A stretch of 64,000 bases of DNA from Paraphysoderma sedebokerense (Eukaryota > Blastocladiomycota > Physodermatomycetes > Physodermatales > Physodermataceae). The notes under the pieces are model-generated. The model was not told where the DNA came from and did no database searches. It saw nothing but the letters and a program-made list of their open reading frames with translations. Location of the stretch: assembly GCA_025602915.1 (NCBI GenBank), contig JAHLJZ010000010.1, positions 124,001 through 188,000 of the forward strand, written 5' to 3'. Of this stretch, positions 36,790 through 49,753 are shown piece after piece. The first letter of the stretch is position 1. Each line of letters opens with the position of its first letter. Position numbers and translations under genes: made by a program.

Positions 36790-38483
36790 TTACTCCCTCA
36801 ACTCAGATGCTTCAACATTCATCCTGCTTTCTCTTTTCTTCACTGCTAATTCAAAATGAGTATGCAGAATCTGGTTATATTCTTCCGACTTTTGAACAAG
36901 CACTGCGTGTCCAACATCCTCAAATATGTAAAGTGGAGCGGCTAAGGCTTTGGCGATGCTTATACTATTTTTGTGGCTGATTAGCTATTAGTAAAATGAA
37001 AATAAAAAGAAGAGAATAAGAAAGGATCATTTTCAAGGTAAGTAAGGACGAACTCGGGTTTAAAGGGAAGTGAAAGAAAGGTCAAGCTCACGCACAAAGT
37101 CATCCGTTCCGGTGATAACTACAGCTGGAATACCACATGATTTGATAATTTTTAACTCTTTTTTTGATATATAATGGGTTATTACAGCGTGCAATTGTCC
37201 TTTAATGCCGTCAATGGATTGAAGAGGCGTAGACGAAAGATTTTGATAATGAAACTAAAAACAGCGAGAGCGTTGGAAGAGCAGAGCATCAATTAATTGG
37301 AAAATCAAGGAGGACGCAACGAGAGTATGTAAGCCCAGAAAGATTGAAGAAGTAAATACTGGTTAAAAATATATCGCAAAGTAATGGTGAATTGAAAAAC
37401 TATAAGTACCTCATACAAATACTCTTTCCAAGTTCGTACCCCGTCTGGACACTTCGATTTTAGAAATTTCTACAATTATAAAAAAGAAAATTAGAACTGA
37501 TACAGTGTTAGCACGGAAAGGAGTAGTAACATACCGGAGGATAGAGTATTCGTAGTATATTTCGAGTTTTGGCAGCGAGTACGTCTTTCTCCAGTAACAG
37601 ATTGATTACGCCTCGAAGACCAATAAATTGTCCGCGAATCTGTACCATTTGAATCCATATTAATGAGATGTTCGTTGCTCAATAATTTGGGGCAATGTGT
37701 ATTGAATTTACTCACCGGCACAACTCCAAGACCAGCTTGGGTTGATGTAAGTGTAAGGGACACGGTGGCCCATGGAAAAGCGAGTGCAAATTTCTGTGCA
37801 ATCATACCTCCTAGAACGCATAAAGTACGGTATAGAAGCATTAAATACATGTCTTTGATTTTTGTGTTAAGTTGGCAACTGAAGTACAAACCCATTGACA
37901 CTCCAACAATATGAGCGCTATTCCATCCCAAATGTTGCATTAGCTCGTAAGCGTCCATTGCCATTTCGGCGGTACTATATATTGTGTTCCACGATTGAGC
38001 ATCTCGGAATTGAAATCCATACACTCAATTCAAATGACAAGAAAGAGAACAGAACATACGTATAGCGACTGGGCGGACTTTCACTCTTACCGACACCTCT
38101 ATTGTCAAAGGTAACGGCTGTGAAATTTGGAAATTGGGAAAAATAATCGGTCTACAATTCGTGTATAAACATTTTATATGAGTTGAAAAGGGTCAAACAT
38201 GACAGCGGTTGCATAGGTGGGTTCATACAAGTTTTCTGCAACTTAAATGGCAAACTTCAAGGCTCGAAATAAACTGAGTAGATGAAGTACAAAGTCATAA
38301 ACCACTAACCTGTAGTTTCCAGCCATGGCCGGTTGCATTTAAACCCATAATAAATAGTATCCTATGCTTATTCTCTTCTGACTGAACGATTTCTTCATCG
38401 TCAACAGGATTCTGGCAATGATGAATTTCGTAGTAAATTTTCACAGGCCGTCCTTGCTTTTCACCGACAGTTGCATATGGCAT
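36790..38483 (-). CDS. Alpha/beta hydrolase
   Basis: Eight minus-strand exons join in phase: 38310-38483, 38060-38151, 37892-37974, 37716-37810, 37535-37639, 37410-37469, 37096-37254, 36790-36984 (320 aa). Features in order: ILFIMGLNATGHGWKLQ (oxyanion region), TFDNRGVGKSESPPSRYT, nucleophile elbow GVSMGG with the serine in SMG, VVITGTDDF with the acid, and DVGHAVLVQ with the catalytic His. No signal peptide is seen, so it is cytosolic or mitochondrial. Proteins of this type include epoxide hydrolases, esterases and lipases; the substrate cannot be told. It is convergent with ICE2. Confidence 0.85.
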
Positions 38484-38829
38484 CGTGCTATATTAATTAT
38501 TGAATGAGTGCGAGGAATCTTGACTAAAAGCACAGATAACCGAACTACCAAATAAAAGATGGAAACGGTTGAATTTTCTATTTTAAGCAGAGAGCGCCAA
38601 GCGGGCGTTGAATGTATCCACCATGTTGGCGCGAAAACCGAATTTCAGATTTTCAGTGTAACCAGAATTGATGTCCAGACAGATAATATAACAGCAAATT
38701 ATCATTGCGACAATTTGATATAAAACGTGCCAGCAGAACTGATGATCTAGCATTTTTGTGATTTATCTTTGATATGGCCATTCCTTTCATTGTTTAGTTA
38801 TCTAAAGTCGTCTATTAGTCTATTCTATA
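38484..38829. other. Upstream region of hydrolase, downstream of GH31 copy 2
   Basis: About 345 bp between two minus-strand genes. AT-rich; GATATAAAAC near 38728 lies on the + strand and is not obviously usable. No gene is seen. Confidence 0.35.
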
Positions 38830-41656
38830 TTACAGCGATTTCGCAAACTCAATCAACTTTCTCAAACTTGATTTCGTTACAGGATACCTCAACAACACAA
38901 TGGGTTCGCCTATTGGACTCTCGAGTTCAACTGTCTCGCCTTCGATCGATTGATGTACTATACCACTCCATAAATGTTGCCAATAACCCTTCGGTAGGTA
39001 CACTTTTACTTTTTTTGCAGCAGGATTCAGTGCCGGGGCGACCAATACGTCTGATCCAAACATAAATTGCTCTTTCAGTGCCGCCGTGTTCTCGTCATTT
39101 GGGAACTGCAGAAACATTGCGCGAATGAGCGGATACCCTTTCTGCGCCGCTTCTTGCATCAGTTCCCGTCGATAAGGCGCCATCGCCTTAAATAAAAGTG
39201 ACATCCGTTTAAACTGATTGATTGTTGCTAAGTCGAAAGAAACAAAAATGAAAGGTTAGCGGAAATTTCTGGCGTGGCCGCATTAAACCAGGTGATAAGT
39301 AACGGAATACCTTCAGTATTGTAAAATTGAGCATTCGACATGGGTATCGAGCCTTCGTGTGTTCTATACATTGCGCTAAATACACTGACTTCCATCCACC
39401 GAAGGAGCAGCTCAGCTGATCTTCGAGTACCCATAACGTATGATAAGAACTGGACATTAAAGTAACCACCCACATCAGAGTGTGTCAAGGAATATCCTGC
39501 CATTCCCGAAGTCAATTTAGAGATGACTGACGACTTTATCCCATTGAGATCATCCCAATCTGGAAACTGTAATGACAAAAAATCAGTGATAAGAAAGCAC
39601 ATTAGCACAGGATATAATAATGCAAAGTTTGGAACTCACATGATCCCCAGTCCAGAATAATTTGACGTATCCCGGGCTTCGTGTGAACCCACTTCGATGA
39701 AACGGTACGAAATCCTTGTATTGGGTGGCGATTTCAGAACTCAATTTTGCCCACAACTCCACATATTCATTATGTCTTCCTTTTTGATCTTTCGGTAAAC
39801 GAGTATCTGGCGGAAAATATTCCCCAAAATCAAACATGGCGCCATCCACCCCAGATTTTACCATCTGCTCAATAATGAGTTTTTTTAGCCATTGATAGGC
39901 TTCTGGATTAAACAAATCGACCAACCCAGCCTGTATACCGGGTCCAGAAGAACTGAAATAGGTTTTGAATTGACCATTTTGTACAATCTTGACAAGATAA
40001 TCATTCGCTCGAGCTTCCTCAAATAAATTTCGACTGAATCCGGATGGTTTCGTAGACGGATCGGCAAGAAAGGAATTCACATATGCGAGTGTCCTAACCT
40101 TCTTCTTTTTTAGCTCTTGAACAAGATCCGACCAATCAGGATAGAGTTTTCTATCCGACTCCCAGTTCCACCATAACCGCTCATAGATAACGGACCCTAT
40201 TTGTTGGGGACGATTTCCAACCCAGTCTTGCAGCCTTAGCATTTCTGAAGTCAGCACTAGAATAATCTAGTCGGAGAAGATATCTGTACATACCAAACGC
40301 CTGCCAAAGGGATTCCCTTCTCTTCACATAAATTCACTAGTTCTCTAGTTCTCTCACTTCCACCCTGTATACCTGCAATCGCGCCCTGTTGTGTCCAATC
40401 AGGTAAGGGCTTCATTCGCCCGGTATAGCTAGTATATTCTTCAATCACACCTAAGTAATCTTTGGCGTAAATGAACCGTCCTTCGACGCGGTTGGAAACA
40501 ACCTTTATTTTTACAGTATCTTCGCCATGAAAATCAAACACACTGTACTCATTATTCTTTAAGAACATTGAGAACAGAGAAGAGGTAAAGTAGAACGGAG
40601 CCAGGGCGATACTGGTGGTAAGATCAGGATTGCTTTTACGAAGAATAGCGGACATTGATGATAACTGTCAAGCATTTGAAATCTTGTTAGAATTAGGGAG
40701 TACGATTGTAATCCAAGTAACAGTATATTACCATTTTATTCTGCAGAATTGCTCGTCCTAGTCCGTTTTCTCTTTGTAGAGTGCATGGAATCAGTATTCA
40801 GAAAGAACATTAAAAATTTAAAAAATGCTTACCGAGTGTACACTCTGATACTTTCACCTTGAAGATTCAAATGTGTGTATTGCATTCCAAACCCATGAAT
40901 TCGATCACTTGAAGCACCATAGTACGTCAAGAAAGTCTTCGTATACTCTCGATTAGAATTCCACTTCGGTTGCGAGTTTCTGCCTTGACCAGTATCAGCC
41001 CTGGAGTCATCAGTCATCGAAGTCTCAGTGTTACTAGGGCTATGCTCTACGGAAAATTCTAATTGATTCTTAGAGACTGCTTTCAGCACGAAGCTGTATT
41101 TTAAGTCACATCCCAGATCATTTGATAGTTTCCCCGTCACTTCGAGTTGAGATCCCCTAGCTACACTACGAATATTTTCAATCGTCTGATTTCCACAAAA
41201 TCCTAAGTCGAAATCATCAATGAAGTATAAACCGTCGTCACCATTGAATACATCGTTGCCGTATGCTGCGAGAATGAAGGATTGTCCAGGGATCGTCCTC
41301 CAGTATGTTTCGTCGGGTTGATCGGAATGCGTAAGTTCGAAATATGGTTTCTTTTGATCGTTCGTGTCCACTTTGAGCACGAAGTTTCCTATTTTGTACT
41401 CTTTCCTCTGCTCTGAGGTTGAAGCGGATGCCGATGAGGAGGATGAAGCAGGAGAAGCTGAAGGCGCGCTTGAAAATGATATTGATCCAGACGGTATTTT
41501 CAAAATTGCTTCGTTGGTTTTACCATTTTTACCCACAATAATGTCTGCTAGTACACTTTCGTCTTTAACACAGCTGTTTATGATCAGCGTAATGTAAAGG
41601 AACAAAGACCAAGACCATACTGATTTGGTCGTCATAAAATAGTGGACACAATTCAT
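38830..41656 (-). CDS. Secreted GH31 alpha-sulfoquinovosidase-like enzyme (copy 2)
   Basis: Six minus-strand exons: 40833-41656, 40732-40771, 40294-40664, 39640-40234, 39311-39566, 38830-39227 (827 aa). Exons 2-6 have exactly the lengths of copy 1 (40, 371, 595, 256, 398 nt). An N-terminal hydrophobic segment (VWSWSLFLYITLIINSC) acts as signal peptide or anchor. Motifs are LQDWVGNRPQQIG, ERLWWNW (R431, W434), MFDFGEYFP (nucleophile D547), WTGDH (acid/base D609) and HSDVGGYF (Y645), so the sulfonate-reading trio of YihQ is also kept here. Copies 1 and 2 look about three-quarters identical in the catalytic part. The serine/alanine-rich stretch after the signal (SSAPSASPASSSSSASAS) differs from copy 1. 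Confidence 0.85.
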
Positions 41657-42638
41657 TACGAGAGATGACCAAACATTTTGCAGTGTCGGGGTATCGAATA
41701 TATAAATGAGTTCTGGCGATTAAAAAAACTATCGCACCAAAGTATGAACTATTGTAGCGTTACCATTACAGGAACATGCTGCATCAAATATAATAGCCGA
41801 CAACCGGCCACGGCTTGGAATGGAAATAAACTTGGCACAACAATGCACCAGGGATGTACTTGGAAGCGTGCATTCACTTGAACGACGTATTGTTCATAAA
41901 ATCAGATTGTCTCAACGAAGGTGGGGTAGCGGTGGGGTGAAACCACCATCACTTCCCATCTCACTTAGTGCTATGCTTGCCACCAAGATTACCTCGATTA
42001 GCCTAGGGACGGCGTTGTGCTACTGGCAGCATTAGGGTACGGCAATACGCCACATGGTGATATCTTTGGAATTTGGTACAAACGACCCATATGTTCCGAA
42101 ATTTCATTACATCATACTCAGAGAAGTACCCAATAACGAAATGAGACTGATTCGCTTCGGATAAATAGACAGGCTTAAATATGACTATAATATCACTCGG
42201 TGACGACTGTAATATTTTGATATTGTGATCTGCTTCCTCGATGATGTCCACTCGATTGAAACATCCGTGATCCAAGACAGGCAACCAAGCATTGGCAAAA
42301 TCTCGAGAAGAAGCATTGGCAAAATTTCGACTGATTTATTGATTCTTTTTAAAGAAGGTATATTGCAGAATAAAAAGAAATGGGTAATATTCTGTTCTAG
42401 TTGTAGTCATCAATTCAAAATTACTGGTTCGGGCTCATCATACTGGAAAGCGAAAGCATAGTCCCATAAACTATCTACAAATAAAAAGATTCGAACAATA
42501 TTTATAATCGCTATTCATTTGATCATTCTTGTCCATTCTTATAGGCATTCGCAAATCTCGGTGACTACGCCATTTGTGCACTCTGCAGATACAAAACTTG
42601 AAGGCGGCATCAACCATCAAATTAAATGATAGAGCCAA
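41657..42638. other. Long intergenic region with small repeats
   Basis: Almost 1 kb with no supportable gene; frames of 60-90 codons show no family features. It holds the upstream region of GH31 copy 2 and two short direct repeats (42287-42330 and 42620-42653). Confidence 0.4.
42287..42330 (+). repeat. Short tandem direct repeat
   Basis: AAGCATTGGCAAAAT(C/T)TCGA occurs twice with a period of 24 bp. It differs at one base, so it is probably a recent slippage duplication. Confidence 0.7.
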
Positions 42639-42653
42639 TTAAATGATAGAGCC
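42620..42653 (+). repeat. 17-bp tandem duplication at the end of the WD-repeat gene
   Basis: AATTAAATGATAGAGCC is present twice without interruption. The stop codon of the minus-strand WD-repeat gene (42639-42641) and its last codons lie in the second copy. Confidence 0.8.
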
Positions 42654-44583
42654 CTGAGGGAAACTTCGCCGACACATTGTGTCTATGTCGTACTCCAGGA
42701 CACTTGTTTCAAGACCTGCAGTATGAATGGCAAAATAGTCGGTTAAAATTGCAAAAAAAGGACAAGCATCACCGAAGCAACACTGATCAATCGACCGAGA
42801 GCACATACCAACAAAGCAGGTTTTACTATCAGGTGTATACGCTATTCCAGATATGTGCAAATCTGTATTAGGCGGAGCAACACGCACAACATGCCGTTCA
42901 TTGAATGTTCGGGCGTCTACGAAATGAACGTATGACACATGCTATTCGACGAGGGGCGAGATATTAGTAATTTTTCAAGTTGAAATGCGAATGACGAAAG
43001 GCATTTGATGGAATCATGAATGATACCTCGCTAAACATAAGTAAATCTATCGACCCTGCTGGAGAGAACTTAACACATCTGGCTGCGCCTTTCACTTGTG
43101 GTCCCTAGAAGCTAATATCAGCAAAAGTGATGACGAGACACCGAAAAGGAAAAGGAGTGTTAAATAAGCACCTGTACTGTGGGGATTTTCGCCAGTTTTT
43201 CGCTGCTTCTGATGTCCCATACACTAACATAACCATCTTGACTAGCAACCGCAAACTTGTCTGAGGAGTGATTCCATGCACACGAAAATCCAGAGTCGTT
43301 GGTTCCTATAATAATGAATTGAGTTAGTATTTTGAAAGATCAAAAGCACGACAAAAACAAGTGTGAAAACATTATATGAAAGTAGGGAAAAAAAGGGCAT
43401 ATATACCTGTGTAAGTCCCGATACGTTGATACCCTGTGTTACTATTGACATCAAATAAGAAAACTTGATTTGTATCGCCCACAGCGCACATTTTACGTCC
43501 ATCGGGACTGACGGCGACTACAAAAGTCAAGAGCAAAGAGTGTTAATTCGGGATCATTCCGGCTCACAATAAGAAGAATGGCAGTAAATTTACCGTAATT
43601 TACAGCCGTCGGTAGCGAAATATTAGCAATCCTCTGTAGCGCGGGCAGCGAATACACTTTTATACTTTCGTCATTGTTACATACTAATAACCGTGTGCCA
43701 GTTGGATGGGAAGAGATACACAAAGCGTTATTGATTGACCCCCCGACCGAGGTGTGCGCATACCTGAAATAATGAAACGCGAGTCAATATGTGAAATCCT
43801 TGAATTCAAAGGGAAAGAACGAAAAGTAAAAATACCAGTTACTGGATAACTGTCGCACCATCAACTGCGATCGCTGGCCACCCACGGCTAAATATCCGCA
43901 ACTAAATATGCATAATCAAACCATATTCAATACGAATATATAGATTATCATAACCGAGTTTAGCGTCATATCAAGTACATACCCGGTGGTCATTGATGTG
44001 GGCGGAAAGGTCAAATCCTTCATCACTGGTATGACCTATTAAAAACCGTCATCAGAATCAGAACACCATCTTGCCATATTGCATTTTGACCATTAGTCCA
44101 CTCGACAAAGCTAAAAGCGAACTGCTTCAACAAACCTGTTTGGTGTCTGTGTTGTATAAATTAACATTGTTCGAATTTACATAGATGAATTCTTTACGGC
44201 TCGAAGGACATGCAATTAGATCTCGCAGCTGCCTATATTTCATAATCCATAACAAGAATCAACCACAGAAAGGAAATTTGAACGATAGCCATCCGAAATG
44301 CGCAGAAAAAAAAGGAAAGGAAGGTTAATGTTAGAGCGAGTGAATACTGGCCGCATTTGTATGTCACTTCTTCATAAATCATCTGTTCCAAAATTTCGTT
44401 CCATGTAGGTCTTTCAATTATCCACACATTAATTCGGCTCCAATAATGCATCCAAGCACATGTAACAGCAAAAATCTGTATTTCTATAGCGTACTGCATC
44501 ACGCCGGCCTTCCCGGAAAATCTAGCACTTTCATGCGTATAAGATACCACCTCCCGCCACCCATTAATGTACTGATAGAACAA
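42639..44583 (-). CDS. WD-repeat protein, SPAC2A9.03/DUF2415-like
   Basis: Minus-strand exons that join in phase: 44348-44583 (start of this one uncertain), 44136-44232, 43983-44035, 43836-43901, 43594-43763, 43407-43517, 43172-43305, 43027-43104, 42809-42941, 42639-42715. Blocks include QLRDLIACPSSRKEFIYVN, GYLAVGGQRSQLMVRQL, VAVSPDGRKMCAVGDTNQVF, SGFSCAWNHSSDKFAVASQD and GYVSVWDIRSSEKL, the repeat pattern of fungal beta-propellers like S. pombe SPAC2A9.03. The intron at 42716-42808 is 93 nt, in frame and without stop. The true start codon lies at or above 44583 and was not found. A role beyond a protein scaffold cannot be given. Confidence 0.7.
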
Positions 44584-44722
44584 AGAAATAGAAAACAGAG
44601 ATTATAAAGGATAAGAATAAAATGCAACAAACCAATGCTGTATCGTAGACCGTTGAGGATGTTTCCTTGGTATCGGCTTTACAAAGACGGCGTCGTCTCT
44701 AATTTCGTTTCATTCATTCACC

Positions 44723-45089
44723 ATGTTGAGAGAACGAGATAAACCAAATCCAGCAAAACGGTACAAGAATTATGGGTATGACATGATCGATTTGGACAGG
44801 TATGTGTTCAAGTATGACCGTTTCCAGACATTTTCGTTTTACCGGATGACACCAAAGATAATAGTATTCCATAGCATGAATAGAAACAAAATAGATACAG
44901 AGAAATCGCGATAGGTAAAGTAGAGAGCCCAGAGTTTGTAAGGGGATTATGCATTAGTATATTTTTGAGGTAGCGAGGGATAGGAATGGCTAGGGGACAA
45001 CGATGAAACGGGACAGAGGAAATTACCGCATAAGCATTGGTATCGTCATTTTGCAAAGGCAGGAGAATTGTATAAGATATACTGTATAA
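44723..45089 (+). CDS. Possible small three-exon gene, unrecognised
   Basis: Exons 44723-44799, 44901-44969 and 45017-45089 join in phase with a good first donor (GTATGT), giving a 72-residue basic protein that starts MLRERDKPNPAKRYKNYGYD and continues MIDLDREIAIGKVESPEFVR. No domain or signal is seen. It lies between two minus-strand genes. The middle and last introns are short, and nothing but the tidy frame supports it, so it may be chance. Confidence 0.25.
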
Positions 45090-45355
45090 ATAGATCGAGA
45101 GGAGGGTTGTGTGCGACTGATGGCGAGGACAGAGTGCAAATTATATACATATATAGACGGATGTCGAATGCGACACAAGTCCGATTACAATTGCGGAGCG
45201 CACCACATGATCAATGGCCGACGCGGCAGGTGACCTGCTCATGATGGAATGATGATATCCGAACATCTCTTTCACTTATGATTTCCCCAAAAGCATATGT
45301 ACATTTCTATTCCTGATATCTTACAACTATCCGTGTCCATCTACAACGCATGATG

Positions 45356-48300
45356 CTACCGCTTGGGATTGCCTTCCGTCAACTCTCCCACACAGTGGTG
45401 TCCGCATCCTGTGGGACAGCTACTACATCCTTGGAACCAAGTTTGCAAACAACTCAAATGTCCCCCGTGACTGCATGATTGACACCATACGTAGAGTCCT
45501 TTTACTGGACGGTGACTGATTTATTGTATATGTCACAAGAGGTTGAAATTTCGTTAGAAAAAAAAGTAATAAAGGGCATATTAAATAAACAAAACGGACC
45601 ATAAGGAGCAAGTGTTCAACAGCTTCGTACATTTCTCGCAATACCAGTAACTTCCTTTTGAATTCATTAGCGGTTTAAAACAATTGTTACATGTGGTATA
45701 AATAGTCGTCGATTCCTGTTTGGGCACAAGTTTTGCCGTGTCAGTGGCGCGGCTAATTGCATACCAGAATCAAAAATTCGAAACGCGTCAATATTTCAAG
45801 TAAATGACACAAACCTGATTATAGGCACGAACACTAGCTATTGTACAAGAAGACATTACTGCTGCTGCTGTAGACCATAACTTGAATCGATGTAATAAAT
45901 CTGCAATGAGTGACAAGGAAGACAGACACTCACGATTGTCAGCTTTGCAATTTTACAGACATAAGGTCGAGAAATCAAGTGAAAATCACAAACATACCGA
46001 TATATGAGGAAAACCATTGTTCCTCTAATTTTTCCAGACTAGCACTGAGCTTGAAGGATTTTAAATTATTTCGTAGGACCAAAAGCACAGTGACACACAT
46101 CTGAACATCACCCTTTTTATTCATATCACGTTAAGGTAACCAGCGAGATGGTAGATTTTATGTGGTGTGAAATGGGGAGGCAGGTAGACAAGTTAGAAAA
46201 CATAGTGACGATGCTGACACTGAGGTCGGAAAAATAAGAGATTTGGCCGTACCTGATTTGCATAATGCATTAACATTTCTTCCACCATCTCTTTAGGATC
46301 CCAATCTTCTCCTACCATTCCACCTATTCCTTGGAATTCCTGCCGTACCTCCAATCTATTGTCGACACTGCCATACCGTGTTCTTCCACCTAGATCCAGT
46401 CCCAGACCGACATCAACACCAAATCCATCGTCGAGTTCTGGCACCAGTCCTAATGTTATTACGTCATTATTCAGAGTTGTTATCCTGTCTACACCACCCC
46501 TGAGCACTAATGGGGTTTCTACTCCTGGATCAGCGACTACACCGCTTTGAGAAGATAATTGTGGTTGTCTTGAAGACAGAGAGTTCGATAAGAATGACGT
46601 AGATGTCGAACTCGGACTATTAACATTGATAGAAGGCGGAAAATCGGAATCTTGATAGAAGCTATCAGAATCATTTGACGGTGTATGAGCGGATTGGGAA
46701 CGCATGGCCTGCTTATGTGATTCGGTCGCATGTATTTTAAGGTAACAGACGACAGCAACAACAAATTTCCATCCAGAGCCGTTAGAAAAAGCATAATCAA
46801 ATCGCCATCAAAATACTTCACGAAATGAATTGACTGACCTTTCCTTCAAACCCGCTAATTCTCCGTTGTCCCTCTTGTCTTGTCGGTCTCGCAATTCCAC
46901 TTTCGCCACCATATATATAGCTATTATTTTGTTCTGGTCGTTGTAAACTCTTCCGATTTGATGAATTTAGTGAAGGATCGTGTGGTGGATTAGCAGCAGA
47001 AGGTGCAGACGAGTAGAACATAGCCAACAATTTCCAAGATTCGGCTGTTCGATAATGTCCACAATTCCAAGCTACTTGGGAGTTGCTTTCACAAGTTTTA
47101 ATGAGGCGTAATGTTGTTGCCCCACTACCTTTAGTCTTGCTTGCTGAACTGAGCTCGTGTTGTGTGCGATAATAAGTTTCGTTTTCTGAATCTCCCTTAT
47201 CCGCAGATGCATCGGAAGTTAGATCTTCGTCATCAGAGCCAAATCGGTATCCTAATGCCATGAGGATAAAGCTCTGGGAGTCGAATACTCCCGTCGATAG
47301 AGTGATTGTTTTCTGTTTGGGTTTGTAGAGTTGAGGCTTGATGTGTAGAGACAGATAGTTATGTGAAATCAGTCATTCCGGACAGATACAATTACTTGAC
47401 ATAAACAGAGCAACCGCTTCGAACAATAAAAGTGCAGGAAACCAACGGTACGCACCAAAGTCTCCGGTACTATTCTTTCTTGAGGTTTATTTTTCTGTAG
47501 GCGACGGGCAAAGAGAGACGGGGACATGATATTTGGTCTGGATCTACAAAAATCATATGTTAGTTGAGATTATTCAGCTGACTACGCCATTTCTTGAGAT
47601 CTCAAAAATCAATGGGACTGTTTGATGGCTAAGATGCGATAAGAGGAAACTTACCCTTCCATGCCTTCACCGACGCTACCGCCTTCATCCACGGCTATCG
47701 TTAAATCACCATAGCCATTCCATCCGACCGCGCTTTTACTCACTTCTCCTACAGGTCTTGTGGCACCTCTTATATAACTTTTGACGAAGTATTTATCTTT
47801 CCCTACGCTCCACAGCGTTTCTGAATCATCCCATAGGAATCCAGTGGTCACATTGTCATGAACGTCTAATGAATACTGCGGTATGCACGGTCGCGACAAA
47901 TCGTACACGTGTATTCTGTGGTCGGTTAGTAAACTACAGGAGGCAATTTGGTAAGAGTTGAAAGACTGAGCGAGCTCCGAGGGCGACACAGAGGTAGAGG
48001 TCGCTGAAGGTGAGCTGTGCAAGTGAGGGTAAGACGGAGATGTTGATGAAGGAAAAGTTGAGGTGGAATTTGAGAATGAAGGTCGCCAAGAAATTCGTGC
48101 GACTGATGCTATAGTTTGGATATAGTAGATGGGTTTGCGGGTGTCAGACTTCATGTCCCATATCTTTATCATTTTGTCCCGACCACCCGAAGCTACCAGT
48201 CGACCGTCGGGGTGATAGTCTACTGTCAGCGCCAGACCATTGTGAGCGTTAAGTTTCCGTTCGTAGAGGGAGGGATTGCGAATATCCCATCGCTGCAGTG

Positions 48301-49385
48301 GTTATAGGGTCAGATATGCTGAAAGTAGGTGGTGAGTACTAGAACGAAACAAAGGTACGTACCTGGATGGTTCCATTTTCGAAAGCGGCTGCAAATTCGT
48401 ATGCAAATGTGGGACTAAATTGTACATCACGCACACTCTCAGCTTTGCCTTCGAATGTATGTCTTGCGAAATTCTTTGCTCGTAGATCCTTTTCAAGAAC
48501 AGTGTCAGCCATCAAATGTGACTCGTGGACGAGAAACTCCATTATTAGAAGTTGAGAATTCAATGAACGAACCCATAACTTCAAAGTCCCATCCTGACTG
48601 GCGCTCAATAGCAAAATGGGTTCTGTAGGGTGAAATGTTACTCTATTTACAGCCCTCGTGTGTTCATTTATAACTCTCTCCAATTTCTGTCCGGGTTTTT
48701 GAAGATCCCATATTACAATCGCACCATTTGTGGCAGCTGTCGCAATTGTGAATTTTGCATCTGGTTGGAGACCGAACAGAAGGAAATTGCACAAGGAGAC
48801 AGAAGATAGAGAAGAAGAAGGATTGATGTAAAAGTATTAAGAGTGATCAATACCGAATGAGATGATGTAGAAAGGGAAATAATGGGAAACCTTACAATGA
48901 TTACACCATTTTACGTCGTTACTGCTAAAATTCAAGTTCAATCGAGATCCGATTCGGAGGTTCAGCACTTCCTTGACTTCGGTATCGGTGACACTGAGAA
49001 TTTTCAACACTGGAAAGGAGTGACATATTCCAAGATTTAGTTTAAAACATTTGCATAATTAACCCACATGCAATCACAAGCCTACCAGACGGATCTGGAA
49101 GGAAAAAACAACACAAAGAGGACGCAATCGAATGGATAACGGAATGTCACAACAACCTTCGCGACCTGCGACAACAACCTGATCTTTGTCAGGAGATGCC
49201 GATAATGCATTCAGTGCACCCCCAGCTTTGAGTTTTATAGGGTTCGTGTGAGCAGTAGAGGGGAGGTTACGAAACTCGACGGAGGAGGAAGAACTGTTCA
49301 GGGAGGACAAGGAAGACGTTGATAGAGGGCGGGAAGACGAGGGAAGGGATTGCTGTGGCGGTTGAGAGGAAAGTCTTCTGTTCAT
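45356..49385 (-). CDS. WDR24: GATOR2/SEA complex subunit WDR24 (Sea2 type)
   Basis: The first exon (49157-49385) opens [14 protein letters not shown] and ends at VVVAGRE, joined to VLKILSVTD. The propeller follows with [86 protein letters not shown] and [14 protein letters not shown], the exact order of WDR24. A serine-rich middle follows, then the zinc-binding end: [15 protein letters not shown] and [20 protein letters not shown] with [10 protein letters not shown]. An 84-nt in-frame, stop-free intron (coding VRSLNS if retained) splits KLW from DLRAKNF. The protein controls amino-acid signalling to TORC1 at the vacuole. Several middle exon borders are not settled. Confidence 0.92.
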
Positions 49386-49753
49386 TTCGTCGGGAATGTC
49401 ATTGTTAAAGTTGCATTTTGCGTATAATTGTGGACTGAAGAAAGAGAATTTAACTGGTAAAAGACGAGATGCGCAAAGAAGGCTCCTGACAGTTGGCCGT
49501 TGGAGGGCCGATGTGACAATTGGAAATTGACTTAAAAAAATAGGATAGAAGCAATAACCAAAAAATCTGTATATAATTATTTTTTCAAACTACCATTATT
49601 ATAGCATTAATAATGTAAACTGCATTGCTGTAATCCTCATTGCCTTATTTTTGTTGGGTAATGAAGTCAGGCCGCTCTTTGGCGCCTTCGCGGACTTTTG
49701 CCCTCCAACATCAGAGACATTCGTTCTTGTATCTACAATCAAAATAATCAATT
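49386..49753. promoter_or_regulatory. Divergent promoter, WDR24 and thyroglobulin-domain gene
   Basis: About 370 bp between two genes that start away from each other. AT-rich (ATAATTATTTTTTC near 49575). No certain TATA box. Confidence 0.35.

Noticed and set aside
41678-42035. Short + strand frames after GH31 copy 2
   Set aside because: No conserved motif, no leader and no splice pattern that extends them.
42287-42653. CRISPR-like or satellite array
   Set aside because: Only two copies of each short repeat with no spacers; simple slippage explains them and the host is a eukaryote.
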